A DNA stretch of 64,000 nt from Atherix ibis. Taxonomy: Eukaryota > Arthropoda > Insecta > Diptera > Athericidae. The position numbers were made by a program, and so were the translations under genes. Positions 9,761-21,313 of this stretch are shown piece after piece. Location: the NCBI GenBank assembly GCA_958298945.1, contig OY282605.1, forward strand, positions 9,013,811-9,077,810, in the 5' to 3' direction. The first letter of the stretch is position 1; every line of letters begins with the position of its first letter. The notes under the pieces were generated by a model. The model ran no database searches, was not told where the DNA came from, and worked only from the letters and a program-made list of their open reading frames with translations.

Positions 9761-11199
9761 GCTGTCAAAATCCATTACTGGCCCAATCTTCTTTTGTGGA
9801 ATATTCTTTCCGTTTACGCTTTCTCCCCATCTTTTGAACCAGGCTACTAAAGAGTTGATGTGATGGAAGTTATAAAGAGATTTCTATGCTTGGTAAGGAT
9901 TGCTATATATTACGATTAGGATATCATTATGGGAAAAAAATAGCATGTTTGTAAATGCTACAAAAGATTGCAACTAGGATGCTACCCTGAGGGACGTCAG
10001 CAAAGATAAGTTAAATGTCAAAATATTGGATTTAGGTTTTTTTTTTTTAAATTGAGTGAAACAATAACTTTTCTTAGAAATAAAAATTATTCAGTCCGCA
10101 TTATAGCATTTTAAAATACGCTTTTTCAAATTCAATTTGTTTAAAATGGGAAACTCCTCTCAATCTTTTCTTTAAAGATTCCATTTTTTTTTCTTAGCTA
10201 AATTTCAATTATTTTCTCCTCCAAACTGATTTGTAATTATTTCAAAAATAGCTTCCAACTAAATAAATATTAAAAGTGGTCAGCGAAAAAGAAATTATCT
10301 GAGCGATTGAATCATTTCCAGAGGTGATAATCGAAAATCGAAATGATCCAATCGGTCCGCCATCTTGTTTTCTATTCTTAGACCACGTGATACAGCCATT
10401 TTTCTTATTTGTTTATTTTTAATTTTTTTCAAATAAAACTTCCGTCTATGCACGGTTCTTTGGTGTTTTTAATAAATTTATGCCCAATAAAGAAATATAC
10501 AAAAATTCCATGAAAATTGTTTGTTTCACGAAGTCTTCCTTAACTTCTCGAATGTTTATGCAATTTGATTTTTTATACAATAGTTTTTTTTTCTTCTTTC
10601 GAATTTGGTTCTCAATACCGAATCGATTAGAATTACTAATCAAAAAATTTTCTATTTTATTTCTTTTTGTGTCTATTTATTTATTTTCGTAATACTACTA
10701 TTCCGAATTCGAGAAATCTTCCAGATTAAGTCTGAACACTTGTGGCATTTTGATCTTGATTTTGTAATTAGTTCAAATAAAGGTCGCCCTTGAATTAAAA
10801 TTAATTAAAAAAACTCTTATAATCGATGGTTTTTTTTTATATTTTTGTTGTGGTATTAGTTTTCGTTATGATACGCAATAGAAATTGAAGTAAATTTTAA
10901 TATTGAAAATATCGGGAAATAAGTGTATTTACGTCAACGAAGCTCAATTAATGGAAAACGAAACGTTAAGGAAGTGGGAAATTAGTCTGTTGGAAATTCG
11001 ATTATTTAATTTTATTTTTTTTTATGTGAAAATTGCAGACAGTCGACTTTAGATTCTGATTTAATTAAGAATGTAAACACATATGTGGGTATTTTTAAAA
11101 GATCGATCAACAATTTCGGAAATTTTTCTTTGAAATAATGAATAAAACGTTTATACTCGAGAATGCATACAAAATTTTTGTACAGAATTACTTATGTAA
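9761..11199. other. A/T-rich stretch, no gene seen
   Basis: Open frames at 10446-10793 are low-complexity translations of T-rich or A-rich DNA on both strands. No motif recognised. Confidence 0.55.
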
Positions 11200-11765
11200 A
11201 ATGGAAATTTGCTCAATTGTAAGCAGATTGTATTTGTTCTTTCAAAAATGCAATCTTTATTGTAAGACGAATGTTAAAAAATTTATTTGAGATAGAATAA
11301 AGGTCATTTGGCCATTAAATGCTATAAAAATTTGAAGAATTACCTGCAAAACATAGTCTTTTACGTAGTTCTACAAGAAAAAAGCCAATGGCGTCAAATT
11401 GCACGATCTTGGATTTCAAATATCGAAATTATGTGTCTTGGTAACTTTTTTCGCGAAATAAAGTGAAATTTTTTTATGTTGTGTGGCTTGTGGTGCGATG
11501 TTTTTTTGAAACCACATATAGTCTAGATTGAAATCTTTCAATTTAGGCTACAAAAAAATCGATAACCGTCGAGCATAGAGCTCAGAATTGACAGTAACGG
11601 TCTCCCTTCTTCATTATCAAAGATAATAACACCTTCAAAACAAACTTCACACCAGATAGTCTTTTTACGCAGATACAATGACTTCTTCACAGAATATTTT
11701 GTTCAAAAAACCTGCGCCCCAAAAACCTATTGTTCCAGCACACCCAAACAGTGTATTTTCTGTGC
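11200..11765 (-). mobile_element. Decayed IS630-Tc1-mariner transposase (DD41D-like)
   Basis: Minus-strand reading gives FFEQNIL, KVTIWCEVCFEGVI-FDNEE, YMWFQKN-APQATQ (second catalytic block, Asp lost), GHIISIFEIQ and CNLTPLAFFLVELRK (third block; PLDFFLW has become PLAFFLV). It is the same family as relics at 24.5, 32.3, 36.7 and 62 kb. The catalytic residues are gone and the frame is broken many times. Confidence 0.65.
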
Positions 11766-12164
11766 AATTTTAACGTGTTTAGTCGATGATTATAATTATC
11801 CATAATATAAAATGGCAAACCCTAAACTAAACAAATATCTCCTTGGATAATATATATGTTTGGCCGCTATAATCAAATGACATGGCTATACTTTCCGTAC
11901 CACGAAATGGATAGTCCTTTAGTTTCCTTAAAAAAAATTGCCGAAAACTTGTCTTAAACAATTTTTATGTTAAAAATAAAACTTTTTTAACCGTTAATTT
12001 GAAATTTTATAAAAAAAATATTTTTAAATAAGAGTTGTGAGTGGAATTTTTTTATTAGACATTGAAAATTTTTTTAATTGAAAAAAAGGTTTTTAGTGAA
12101 AATTTTTGATAAAATTTCAAAAAAATTTAAAAAAATTTTTTTTTTTTAAATTTAAAGAAAAAAA
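11766..12164. repeat. Dispersed repeat shared with 32.75-33.1 kb
   Basis: Phrases such as ATCCATAATATAAAATGGCA, TACTTTCCGTACCACGAAAT and the surrounding 250 bp recur in the same order at 32750-33000, and a shorter diverged version at 24690-24720. It is probably the internal non-coding part of the same transposon family as the neighbouring transposase relic. Confidence 0.6.
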
Positions 12165-14955
12165 AATTACAAGAACACAAAATTAACAAAGTCTTCTTCC
12201 TCGGTGTTCTTTAAAAAAAAAAGTAGAACAACCGAACCAGAAGCACAAAAAAAGAACATATAATAATTTTTCCATAGTCACTTGTGGATTTTTAGAGCCC
12301 CACATACGAGGTCTGTTCGAAAAGTATCGCGAATTTTGAATTTCCGCGGGTTACGCATATTTGATTGTCGATTTTTTGTGGCGTTATGTTGGTACTCATA
12401 TCTCTCACTTATGTTGACAAGTTCGGCCATTTTGAATGTTCAGTTAATTTTTGACAGCTACTTTGCATGCACGTGTTTTGCCTCGTCTTTGATTTTTGCC
12501 CAGTCCAAAAAATGGATCAAAGAATCTGTATCAAATTTTGTTTGAAAAACAAAATTAATTAGGTGAACGCATTCCGAATGTTGACTGTGACATATGGTGA
12601 AGCTACCTTGGACCGAAGCAACGTTTATCGGTAGTACAAAACGTTCTCAGAGGGCCGAGAAGATGTGAACGACATTCGGCCGAATGTGAAGGTTTTGCTT
12701 ACAGTTTTCTTCGATTGCAGGGGCGTGGTGCATCATGAGTACTTGCCACAGGGTAGAACGGTCAATAACGAATATTACCTGCAATTATGCGCAATTTGAT
12801 CTGGCCCCCGTGACTTTGTCTTGATCCTGAAACTGAAGTGCCTCATGAAAGGACGACGCTACGCTACAATTATGGTGATAAAGACGGCATCGAAGGAGGA
12901 GCTGAAGATGATCACAATATCTGGTGGGGATTACTTTGAAGGGGACAAAATAGATATTCATGAATAAATAAATAATTTTTGAAAAAATACAAAATTCGCG
13001 ATACTTTTTCAACAGACCTCGTATATGGCAATTTTGTTTAGAAACGTATTCACCGAGCAAGAAATGAGCCTCATCGCTGAACGTAGCTACGGCAGAGTCA
13101 CTACTTTTGTAAAAAGTTCTTTTTATAATTTTAACGCAATGTTCTGTGATTTAACTAAAAAAAAGGTAAACAAATGGATGACATATAACTTTGACAGCTG
13201 TCATCAAATGACTAGGTTGTATTTTCGGAACCGCGAATCCATTTCTTTAGGAATAAAATTTTTTATGAAATAAAAAACAAATACAACCAAAAATCTATAC
13301 GTGCAAACTTAACTATTCTGATAGTATAATACGAGCCCAACAGATGGCGTCAAATTCATTGACGGTATCTTCATTTCTCATCTAATAGCACTACTGTCAT
13401 CTGTTGAGCATTTTCATTCTTCATTGTTCATTTAATAGCACTAATTGGCCATTTTTACGAATAGAATGGTTTTAACTTAACAGAAAAAAATTTGCTAATT
13501 TAAAAAATACGAAATTTAATTAGTGAATTTTTTTGATAAAAATTCCAAAAATTTTTATTAAAAAAAAATCATTTTAAAATTTAGAAGAAAAAGAATTCCC
13601 AAGAACTCAAACTCACAAAAGCGTTCTTCCTCGGTGTTCTTATCAAAACAATGAATTTACGCGGATACCTCTCCTCCTCTCCTTGTTCGGTCTTATTTAA
13701 AAAAAAATAGGATAGGAAACTCGACCGAGGATAAGAAATAGAGCAACCGAACCAGAAACACAGAAAAAATCATTGTAAGGGTTTCTCTATAGTCACTTGT
13801 GGATTTTTAGAGCCCCACATATATGGGAATTTTGTTTAGAAATATATCCACCCAGCGAGAAATGAGCCTCATCGCTGAACGTAACTACGACAGAATCACT
13901 ACTTTTGTAAATAGTTATTTTTATAATTTTAACGCAATGTTCGGTGATTTAACTAAAAGTAAACAAATGGATGACATATTACTTTGACAGCTGTCATCTT
14001 TAAGAATAAAAATTTTGATAAAATAAAAAACAAATACGACCAAAAATCTACACGTGCAAACTTAACTATTTTGATAGTATAATACGAGCCCAACAGATGG
14101 CGTCAAATTCATTGACGGTATCTTCATTTCTCATCTAATAGCACTACTGTCATCTGTTGAGCATTTTCATTCTTCATTGTTCATTTAATAGCACTAATTG
14201 GCCATTTTTACGAATAGAATGGTTATAACTTAACAGAAAAAAATTTTGCTAATTTAAAAAATACGAAATTTAATTAGTGAATTTTTTTGATAAAAATTCC
14301 AAAAAATTTTATTAAAAAAAAATCATTTTAAAATTTAGAAGAAAAAGAATTCCCAAGAACTCAAACTCACAAAAGCCTTCCTCAGTGTTCTTATCAAAAC
14401 AACGAATTTACGCAGATACCTCTCCTCCTCTCCTTGTTCGGTCTTATTTAAAAAAAAATAGGATAGGAAACTCGACCGAGGATAAGAAATAGAGCAACCG
14501 AACCAGAAACACAGAAAAAATCATTGTAATGGTTTCTCTGTAGTCACTTGTGGATTTTTAGAGCCTCATCGCTGAACGTAGCTACGACAGAATCACTACT
14601 TTTGTAAATAGTTATAATTTTAACGCAATGTTCGGTGTTGTATATGTAATGGATGACATATAACTTTGACAGCTGTCATCTTTAAGAATAAAAATTTTGA
14701 TAAAATAAAAAAACAAATACGACCAAAAATCTACACATGCAAACTTTACTATTTTGATAGTATAATACGAGCCCAACCGATGGCGTCAAATTCATTGACG
14801 GTATCTTCATTTCTCATTTAATAGCACTACTGCCATCTGGTGAGCTTGTGCAAAGCACGATTTCATTATTGAACTAGCATTTTTTACGAATAGAATGGTT
14901 TTATTAACAGAAAAAAATTTGCTATTTTAAAAAATACGAGATTTAATAAGTGTTC
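12165..14955. repeat. Three tandem ~0.75-kb units containing transposase fragments
   Basis: Three head-to-tail units: A (12165-13560, enlarged by a mariner), B (about 13561-14310) and C (about 14311-14955). The word AAGAATTCCC is at 13591 and 14345, a 754-bp period. Every unit holds AACTCGACCGAGGATAAGAA- or GTCACTTGTGGATTTTTAG-type words, TTTGACAGCTGTCAT, and GAGCCCAACAGATGGCGTCA-type words. On the minus strand each carries a piece of IS630-Tc1-mariner transposase: in A FSDEAHFLLGEYVSKQNCHI (13022-13085), in B FSDEAHFSLGGYISKQNSHI, while C has lost it through a deletion between two GAGCC words. The tandem is thus made of a transposon derivative. An extra dispersed piece is at 33.2 kb. Confidence 0.8.
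12307..13021 (+). mobile_element. Deleted mariner inserted in tandem unit A
   Basis: The left end cgaggtctgttcgaaaagta and the right end (inverted, to 13021) are flanked by TA, and belong to the same family as 7003-7763. Inside, MDQRICIKFC, TYGEATLDRSNVY and EGREDVND represent the N-terminal domain. A deletion then joins to RPNVKVLLTVFFDCRGVVHHE and a second deletion removes the second catalytic block, leaving GGDYFEGDKIDI. Tandem unit B shows the unoccupied site: CCACATATATGG near 13814 against CCACATA-element-TATATGG here, exactly one TA duplicated. Confidence 0.88.
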
Positions 14956-15786
14956 TTCTTTGGCAATTTTTTTTTTTAAATTCCTTTAAACAATATTTTT
15001 GGCAAGAGTTACTATATTTAATCACAAAAATTCCATTTATTTACTATGGAAATTATTCTGTTTTTCTAGTTAGTCATGAATATTTATTTGTTGATTGATA
15101 TTCATCGTAGCATTTTTTTTGTTGTGTGTCATTTCAAAGTAATTTGAGATCATCGCAACCAGAAAAGAAATTTTTTATTTAAAAAATTTGTATTCGTGAA
15201 CATTTTTTTAAAAAAATGAAGTACTAAAAATTTAAATAAGAAATTGCATAAAAAAATTCTGTTTTTATGGTTAATTTTTTTTTAGTCACATGATAAGTTG
15301 GATAAATGTAAACGTGAACGTTGTTAAAATTATTTGTTTTTTTTTATTAAATTTTTATTTGGTTTGATTAAATTCTGTTTGTAAATTTAAGTTGTTTGCA
15401 CATGGTTTGTGTGACATTTCTTTTCTATTTGCATTTCCTGAATTTATTTTTAGTGAAAAAAAAACAAAAATAAATTGTCTACTTTGCAGTTGGAAATTTT
15501 TTATATTTATCATCACAAATCATTCTGGTATTGTGCGTATCTTTTTCTCTGCTGTATCTAAACTAGGATAAATTTAAGAGTTGTTATCGCAATCATATTA
15601 ATGGCTCTGCTTATCTTTTGGTAATTATTTATACTTTAAGAGATACGAGAATCTTTAGTCTATATATTAATATCAGAACTAAAGATCAAATTTAAGCTAC
15701 CAGAAGATCTTTTGGATTTTTACTACTATAAAAAAAAACTTACTTTAATTTTTAGGTTGTATAAAAAAATTTGAAAATGGACTTTA
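14956..15786. other. A/T-rich stretch, no gene seen
   Basis: T- and A-runs only; no frame longer than about 60 codons and no recognisable repeat. Confidence 0.55.
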
Positions 15787-17052
15787 TCACGTATATAAGT
15801 TTAAATCCGCTGTTTGGTCATAGATAGATGATGTGAGTGAGCGTATTATGCTACCATATGCACGCCATACTTTGTTTTTATGAGTTTGACATCTGTCAAC
15901 ATTAATCAGTGCACATTGTCAGCAATTTCGTACAATAACATACATTTTTCCTTTGGTAATCATGTCTAGTTTTGTGCCAGAAAAAGAGCATATGCCGGAA
16001 GCTCTGCTTTTCTGCTCAAATTTGAAGAAATCGGCTGCCAAATCGCATCGAATGCTTATGGAGCCCTATGGTGACAGTGATTTATTGGAAACAACGTGCA
16101 GAGATTGGTTTCGTCGGTTCAAAGACGGCAATTTTGACTTGTGGTACAAGAAGCGTGAAAATCGGCTTAGGAAGGTTGAGGACCATCAATTGCAGACCCT
16201 TTTGGACGAAGACGACACCCAATCGCAAAAAATGCTCGCGGAGCAATTGGGTGTTACTCATTCAGCCATTTCCATGCGTCTGCGTGCCATGGGGAATATT
16301 GAAAAGATCGGAAAATGGGTGCCGCATGAATTGAACGATAGGCAGATGGAGCGACACCAAAACACATGCGAAATCTTGCTCGCCAGACAAAAAAGAAAGT
16401 CGTTCCTGCATTGGATTTTGACAGGCGATGAAAAGTGGATATATTTCGAGAATTCTAAATGCAATAAATCGTGGGTTGACCCCACATCTTCCCCAAGACC
16501 AAATCGCTTCGGACGGAAGACGATGCTCTGCGTTTGGTGGGATCAGCAGGGTATCGTCTACTATGAGATGTTGAAACCTGGTGAAACTATCACCAAAAAC
16601 TGATTAAATTGCACCGTGCTCTACGTGAAAAAAGGACGGATTATTAACAAAGGCATGACAAGCTGATTTTCCTGAAGGAATCACGACAACGCACCATCGC
16701 ACACGTCAAAAATGGTTCGAAACTACTTGGAGACACTCAACTGGGAGGTGCTACCCCACCCCGCTTATTCACCAGACCTGGCCCCTTCCGACAACTATCT
16801 GTTTTCGTCGATGGGCCACGCGCTCGCTGAGCAGCACTTCGATTCTTACGAAGACGTCCGAAAATGGCTTGATGAGGGGTTTGCCTCGAAAGAGAAGAAA
16901 CTTTTTTGGCGTGGTATCCACAAATTCCCCGAGAAATGGGAAAAATGTCTAGCTAACGAGGGCAGGTACTTTGAATAAATTTGTTTTTGCTTTCTATGAA
17001 AAAAACATGTTTTTTTGACTATAAAACAGCGCATTTAAGCTTATACACCTGG
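15787..17052 (+). mobile_element. Mariner, mauritiana (Mos1-like) subfamily, near full length
   Basis: The element is 1,266 bp, close to the known 1.29 kb of Mos1. Its 29-bp ends (15787-15815 and, inverted, 17024-17052) agree at 24 of 29 positions, and both are flanked by TA (15785-15786 and 17053-17054). The inner sequence is a Mos1-class transposase in one piece, with frame damage only in the middle. Compared with the other mariners here it is complete and fairly young. Confidence 0.92.
15962..16978 (+). pseudogene. Mos1-type mariner transposase with frameshifts
   Basis: The start MSSFVPEKEH at 15962 is the usual mauritiana start (an ATG nine bases earlier is in frame but unlikely). The frame gives the two HTH regions, the linker WVPHELNDRQMER and TGDEKWIYF; its Asp is residue 156, the same number as the first catalytic Asp of Mos1. 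The frame then shifts near 16598 and ends in TGA at 16601-16603. In the shifted frame LIKLHRALREKR is readable up to a TAA, and about 7 extra bases near 16672 bring back the first frame for HDNAPSHT (second Asp), YSPDLAPSDNYLF (third Asp, 34-residue spacing class) and a natural stop at 16976-16978. All three Asp codons survive, but the protein cannot be made from this copy. Confidence 0.92.
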
Positions 17053-18416
17053 TATGTAATTTTTTTTAAATAATAACATTTACAATGTAGTGATTCAAAG
17101 GGGCTGAAGTCAGGTAAAGAAGGGGACAGGAGAATCCCATTTTCCTACAAAAACAAATTTTTCTTGTAGAAGAACTTTTTTTTTGAGCTTTTCAAGGACT
17201 TCTTTATAAAAACTAGTTTACTGCTTCTCGATCCTCCAAAAATGCCTTGTGCAACCGAAAAAGTTGTCCTCATGATAAGAAATGTTCCCCTGAAGCTTTT
17301 TGTATCTTTTCGTAAGTCAATAAGCGGATTCACAAAGCTTAAAAAAAATTGATGGTACATCGCTGCTCCAAATTTTACTGTAACATTTAGTTATGCATCA
17401 CTACAAGACTTGCAACTACATTTTTCACCCTCTATAGGGTCGTTCAGGTACAGTACGACGTTAACAGGAACAGGGACTGGAAACTCGACCAATCTCATTA
17501 CTTTTCTGTCATATATCTTTTAAAATAGAAGTTTTCTCAAAATTTTGCTTCTCTGTACCTCCGACCACTTACGTGTGTGCAAACTACTTAAAAAGCGCAC
17601 AGATCGTGAACGAATCGTTAATTGTATTTATTTACAAACGAATAAACAAACAAACAAACAAAAAATAATATTGTAATAATAACCAAATAAACAGAAGAAG
17701 ATCATGCACTGATAGCATAATGACACAGTTACGATAGATATGCAAACGATTTGTTGATTTAATTCGAATTGTGATTGCGAAACGTTTTGACAAAGTAACA
17801 AAATTCGCTAGCAAATAACGCTCCAGCCGTTTATATTAACTACAAATTATTATATGCGTAACTACAAGGTTATACCGGAAAAAGTTTTATTTAACATTTT
17901 AGCATGTTTCGATGACAATTTGCTAATCTATAATGTTTGGATTAAGTGTAAATACACGAGCAAGCACTCGTAAAAGGGATGGTGTCATGCACCAAAAAAA
18001 AATAGAGTTTCAGAAAAAACTGCTTTTATTTATGATAAAACCTTTTTTGCATACTAAAAATAAAAACAAAGTAAATAATTTTCGATTTATTTTAAATGGT
18101 TTTATAACAAGTAATTGGATTCGAACGTTTTTTAAATTGGGTTTGTGTATTCGATATGATGACTTAGCCGAGTGCAAGACCAGGGTTTGTATACGATTTA
18201 AGCAACGCATTCAGCAGTTCTACTTTTTAGTTTGTTTGCTTGTATGCCATTTGGCGAGCTGTAATAGCGTGTATAAAATAGTTTAGGTGTGGTTAGACAT
18301 GTTAGTTTGTTTTAAGAGATCAAAATGAGGATTTGGAGAGAGTATTAAGGGATCTTTAAGCTCTTCGAGATAATAAAATCTTTTTCAAACGACAGCTTTC
18401 TCTCCACTTTTTTGGC
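17053..18416. other. No gene seen
   Basis: A/T-rich. A frame at 17145-17360 (minus) and one at 17933-18286 (plus) have no recognised motif. The former may be an old transposase relic, but I cannot support that. Confidence 0.45.
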
Positions 18417-18428
18417 GATTTCTTATAT
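18417..18428 (+). repeat. Target-site duplication, 3' side of the LINE
   Basis: The 12-bp word gatttcttatat occurs here beside the poly(A) side of the LINE and again at 21314-21325 beside its 5' side, as expected for target-primed reverse transcription. Confidence 0.85.
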
Positions 18429-21313
18429 TTTTTTTTTTTTTTTTATTTGACAGGTTTTTATTTCTATGTTACACATAGACATGAGAAGACAGTCACTCCT
18501 ATGGAGCATATAGCGGCACTAGAGCCTCTGTGAACTCTCTCCATCTGCTTCTGTCTTGAGCCAGCCGTTTTACTTCCGACCATGATTTGCCAGTTTGTTG
18601 GTGTTCGCGCTCGACTGATCTTCTCCAAGTGGTCCTTGGACGTCCTCTGCTGCGATTGCCCTGTGGGTTCCAATCTAGTGCCATCCTTGCTATGTCCGTA
18701 GGTGGTTTTCGCAAGGTGTGGCCAATCCAACTCCATTTCCTGCGTTTGATGTTATCTAGCAGGGGTATTTGCTTCGTGAGAAGTAACAGCTCATCGTTCG
18801 TTATCCAGTTTGGCCAGAAGATCTTGCTTATACGCCTCAAGCATCTGTTCCATGTTTCGCAGCCGTACAGCATGACTGGCTTGACGTTTGAGTTGAATAT
18901 TCGAAGTTTGAGTGCTATGGAGAGATGATTGGAACGCCATACGTTCCCAAGTGAGGTGTACGCTTGTCGCGCCTTGTTGATGCGCGTTTGGATGTCTATT
19001 TCAGTTCCACCATCCTTGCTGAGCATGCTGCCAAGGTAACAGAACTTTTCGACATCTTCAACTTGGGTACCGTGTAGCATCAAGGGTCTCTCGCAGGTGG
19101 CGCCGACACGCATCAATTTGGTCTTTTTGATGTTGATTCTCATCCCAACTTTTTCTGCGTTGGAGGCCAGTGCATTCAGTTTCTCCTGAATGCCGTTGAA
19201 GGTGTGGGACATGAGGCATATGTCGTCGGCGTAGTCCAGGTCGTGGAGCTTCTCACGCAGTGTCCACTGTATACCGTTGCTGGCTGTGCTGTTCGTGCGT
19301 TGAAGAACTTGGTCTAGGGCGATTATGAAGAGGATAGGCGAGATTATGCAACCCTGCCTGACTCCTCTCGAGATGTTGAATGTATCGCTGTTTCGTCCTT
19401 TGAGACGCACTCTACACGGGGCCTCGCGGTATAGTTCTCGGATTAGATCGATTATGGCCTGCGGGATGCCTAGTTCAGCCAGAGCACTCCAGATGGCGTC
19501 GCGAGAAATCATGTCGAAGGCTCTTTCGAAGTCAACGAAGAGAAGATAGAGCGGGCTGTTCCATTCGTTCGACTGTTCAATGATCATTCTTAGGCTGTTG
19601 ATGTGATCAATACAGGAGCGGTTTGGTCTAAATCCAGACTGCTCGTTGCGGAGGGCACTTTCCACTGTTGGAGTGATGCGAGTCAGGATGATTGATGCGA
19701 TTAGTTTCTGGATGGTGTTCAGCAGCGTGATTCCCCTCCAATTTTTGCAATCGCCAAGGTCACCTTTCTTCAGGATGGTGATAATTACTCCTTCTTTCCA
19801 GCTGTCCGGGAAGTGGCATTGTGTCCAGGCTTTTACGATTATAGGATGCAACAGCGAGGCCAGGAGTGGCGGGTCAAACTTCAGAACTTCTGGGGCCAGG
19901 TTGTCGGGTCCGGGTGCTTTGCTATTCTTAAGTTTGTTGATTGCTGTTGTGATCTCCGTAATCGTAGGTGGTGTTGTTGGGATGGATCTTCGTGGGTTTC
20001 TGCGCATCACTGTAGGAGGAGGATGGAATTCTGGAGCTATTGGAAGGGATTCTGAGAAGAATTCCTTCCAGCGGTCGAGTTGTTCTTCATCCGTGGGGAG
20101 AGTTTGACCGTCTTTGTCCCTAAGTGGTGGCAGTGAGGGTGTTATTTTTCCGGATAGTTTGCGAATTGATGCATAGACACTGCGGATATCGCTCCGGTGT
20201 GCAGCGGCTTCTGCTTCGCTCGCTATTTCGTTGAAGTAGTTCCTCTTGTCATCCCTTGCCATGCCTTTGACCATCTTTTGAGCAAGGTCGTACCTCGTCT
20301 GTAGATGGTGCCTTTCCTCGCGAGTTTGAGCAGTTTGGAGTAGACCTTTCAGCTTTCTTCGTTTTCCTATTTGAGTCCAGGTTGACTCGCGGATCCACTC
20401 TTTCCTCTTGTAGTTCCGAAAGCCCGTTGCTTCCTCTGCAGCGGACTTTAGTTTGCCCAGTAGAGAAGGCCATGTCAGCCTTTCGGCATTGTGGCTAACT
20501 TCCTCCAGCTTGTTCGCAAATAACTCGGCTGTCTCTGGATTCTGCAGGCGTTGGATGTCGTGCCTGCGTTCTGCGCGATCTTGTCGTTTCTTGGTTGCCG
20601 CAGGCCTTAGTCTGACCACCCCAAGTAACAGCTGATGGTCGCTGTATATGTCAGCTCCTCGGATTGTCTTGACGTCCAGGAGCGATCCGAGGAATTTTTT
20701 GCTTATTAGGATGTGGTCTATCTGGTTGCGGGTCATGCGATCCGGAGACTGCCAGGTGTATTTGTGGATGTTCTTGTGAGGAAACTTGGTGCCACCGATG
20801 AATAGTTGATGAGTTGAGCAGAGGTCAGTGAGACGGTTCCCGTTGTCATTTCCCTCTGCATGAAGGCTGTGTGTTCCAATGATCGAGCGAAAATCAGTGT
20901 TGTCCCGGCCTATTTTAGCGTTAAAATCGCCCATTACAATTTTGATGTCGCTCTTCGGGGCAGATTGAATGCACGTCTCTAAGTGGTGGTAGAAGGCTTC
21001 TTTATTGGCGTCATCATCTACTTCAGTTGGGGCATAGCATTGCACGATGGTGATGTTTCGGAACTTCGAGTGGAACCTGGCTGTCAGAAGGCGGTCGGAG
21101 ACCGGTTTGTAGCCCATGAGAGATCTCTTTGCGTTGGCTGATAGGATTAATCCGACTCCACAGTGGTGTCCACTGTCGTTGCCGCTGTAGATGAAGTGTT
21201 CACCCGTCTGCGTTGCGAGGATTCCTTGATGTTTCCACCTTGTTTCGGAGATTCCCAGTATGTCGAGATTGTAGCGTCGCATTTCGGAAGTAGCTTGCGC
21301 CAGACGAGAAGTT
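18429..21313 (-). mobile_element. RTE-superfamily LINE insertion, 5'-truncated, young
   Basis: On the minus strand the insert runs from 21313 (5') to a poly(A) tract at 18431-18444 (3'), bounded by the 12-bp duplication. It is 2,885 bp. The open frame continues upstream of the first Met to the very edge of the insert (TSRLAQATSEM), so the 5' UTR and the first codons of the endonuclease are missing, a typical 5' truncation. An uninterrupted frame of 927 codons in a region full of decayed elements suggests a recent insertion. Confidence 0.9.
18499..21282 (-). CDS. LINE endonuclease-reverse transcriptase, 927 aa
   Basis: Single open frame. Residues 1-225 are an APE-type endonuclease: ISETRW (Glu13), VMGDFNAKIG (Asp119, Asn121) and YSDHQLL (Asp215, His216). 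Residues about 455-700 are the reverse transcriptase: KAPGPDNLAPEVLK, NWRGITLLNT, EQSGFRPNRSCIDH, FVDFERAFD, SRGVRQGCIISP and LDYADDICLMSH (YADD 684-687). The C-terminus has KPVMLYGCETW, KRRKWSWIGHTLRKP and RGRPRTTWRR. No RNase H domain is visible, in agreement with the RTE superfamily (Proto2/RTE-X-like wording; clade is inference). The usual start (a W-N-V-R-T block) is cut off. Between CETW and RCLRRI (residue 811) the family normally has about 20 more residues, so a small in-frame deletion is likely. The missing N-terminus makes autonomous activity doubtful. Confidence 0.93.
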   Translation of the reverse strand: MRRYNLDILGISETRWKHQGILATQTGEHFIYSGNDSGHHCGVGLILSANAKRSLMGYKPVSDRLLTARFHSKFRNITIVQCYAPTEVDDDANKEAFYHHLETCIQSAPKSDIKIVMGDFNAKIGRDNTDFRSIIGTHSLHAEGNDNGNRLTDLCSTHQLFIGGTKFPHKNIHKYTWQSPDRMTRNQIDHILISKKFLGSLLDVKTIRGADIYSDHQLLLGVVRLRPAATKKRQDRAERRHDIQRLQNPETAELFANKLEEVSHNAERLTWPSLLGKLKSAAEEATGFRNYKRKEWIRESTWTQIGKRRKLKGLLQTAQTREERHHLQTRYDLAQKMVKGMARDDKRNYFNEIASEAEAAAHRSDIRSVYASIRKLSGKITPSLPPLRDKDGQTLPTDEEQLDRWKEFFSESLPIAPEFHPPPTVMRRNPRRSIPTTPPTITEITTAINKLKNSKAPGPDNLAPEVLKFDPPLLASLLHPIIVKAWTQCHFPDSWKEGVIITILKKGDLGDCKNWRGITLLNTIQKLIASIILTRITPTVESALRNEQSGFRPNRSCIDHINSLRMIIEQSNEWNSPLYLLFVDFERAFDMISRDAIWSALAELGIPQAIIDLIRELYREAPCRVRLKGRNSDTFNISRGVRQGCIISPILFIIALDQVLQRTNSTASNGIQWTLREKLHDLDYADDICLMSHTFNGIQEKLNALASNAEKVGMRINIKKTKLMRVGATCERPLMLHGTQVEDVEKFCYLGSMLSKDGGTEIDIQTRINKARQAYTSLGNVWRSNHLSIALKLRIFNSNVKPVMLYGCETWNRCLRRISKIFWPNWITNDELLLLTKQIPLLDNIKRRKWSWIGHTLRKPPTDIARMALDWNPQGNRSRGRPRTTWRRSVEREHQQTGKSWSEVKRLAQDRSRWREFTEALVPLYAP

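Noticed and set aside
17145..17360. Transposase relic on the minus strand
   Set aside because: Some phrases looked mariner-like at first, but no catalytic block could be placed.
18587..20635. Plus-strand frames of 60-153 codons inside the LINE
   Set aside because: They are antisense shadows of the intact minus-strand LINE frame and have no domain of their own.
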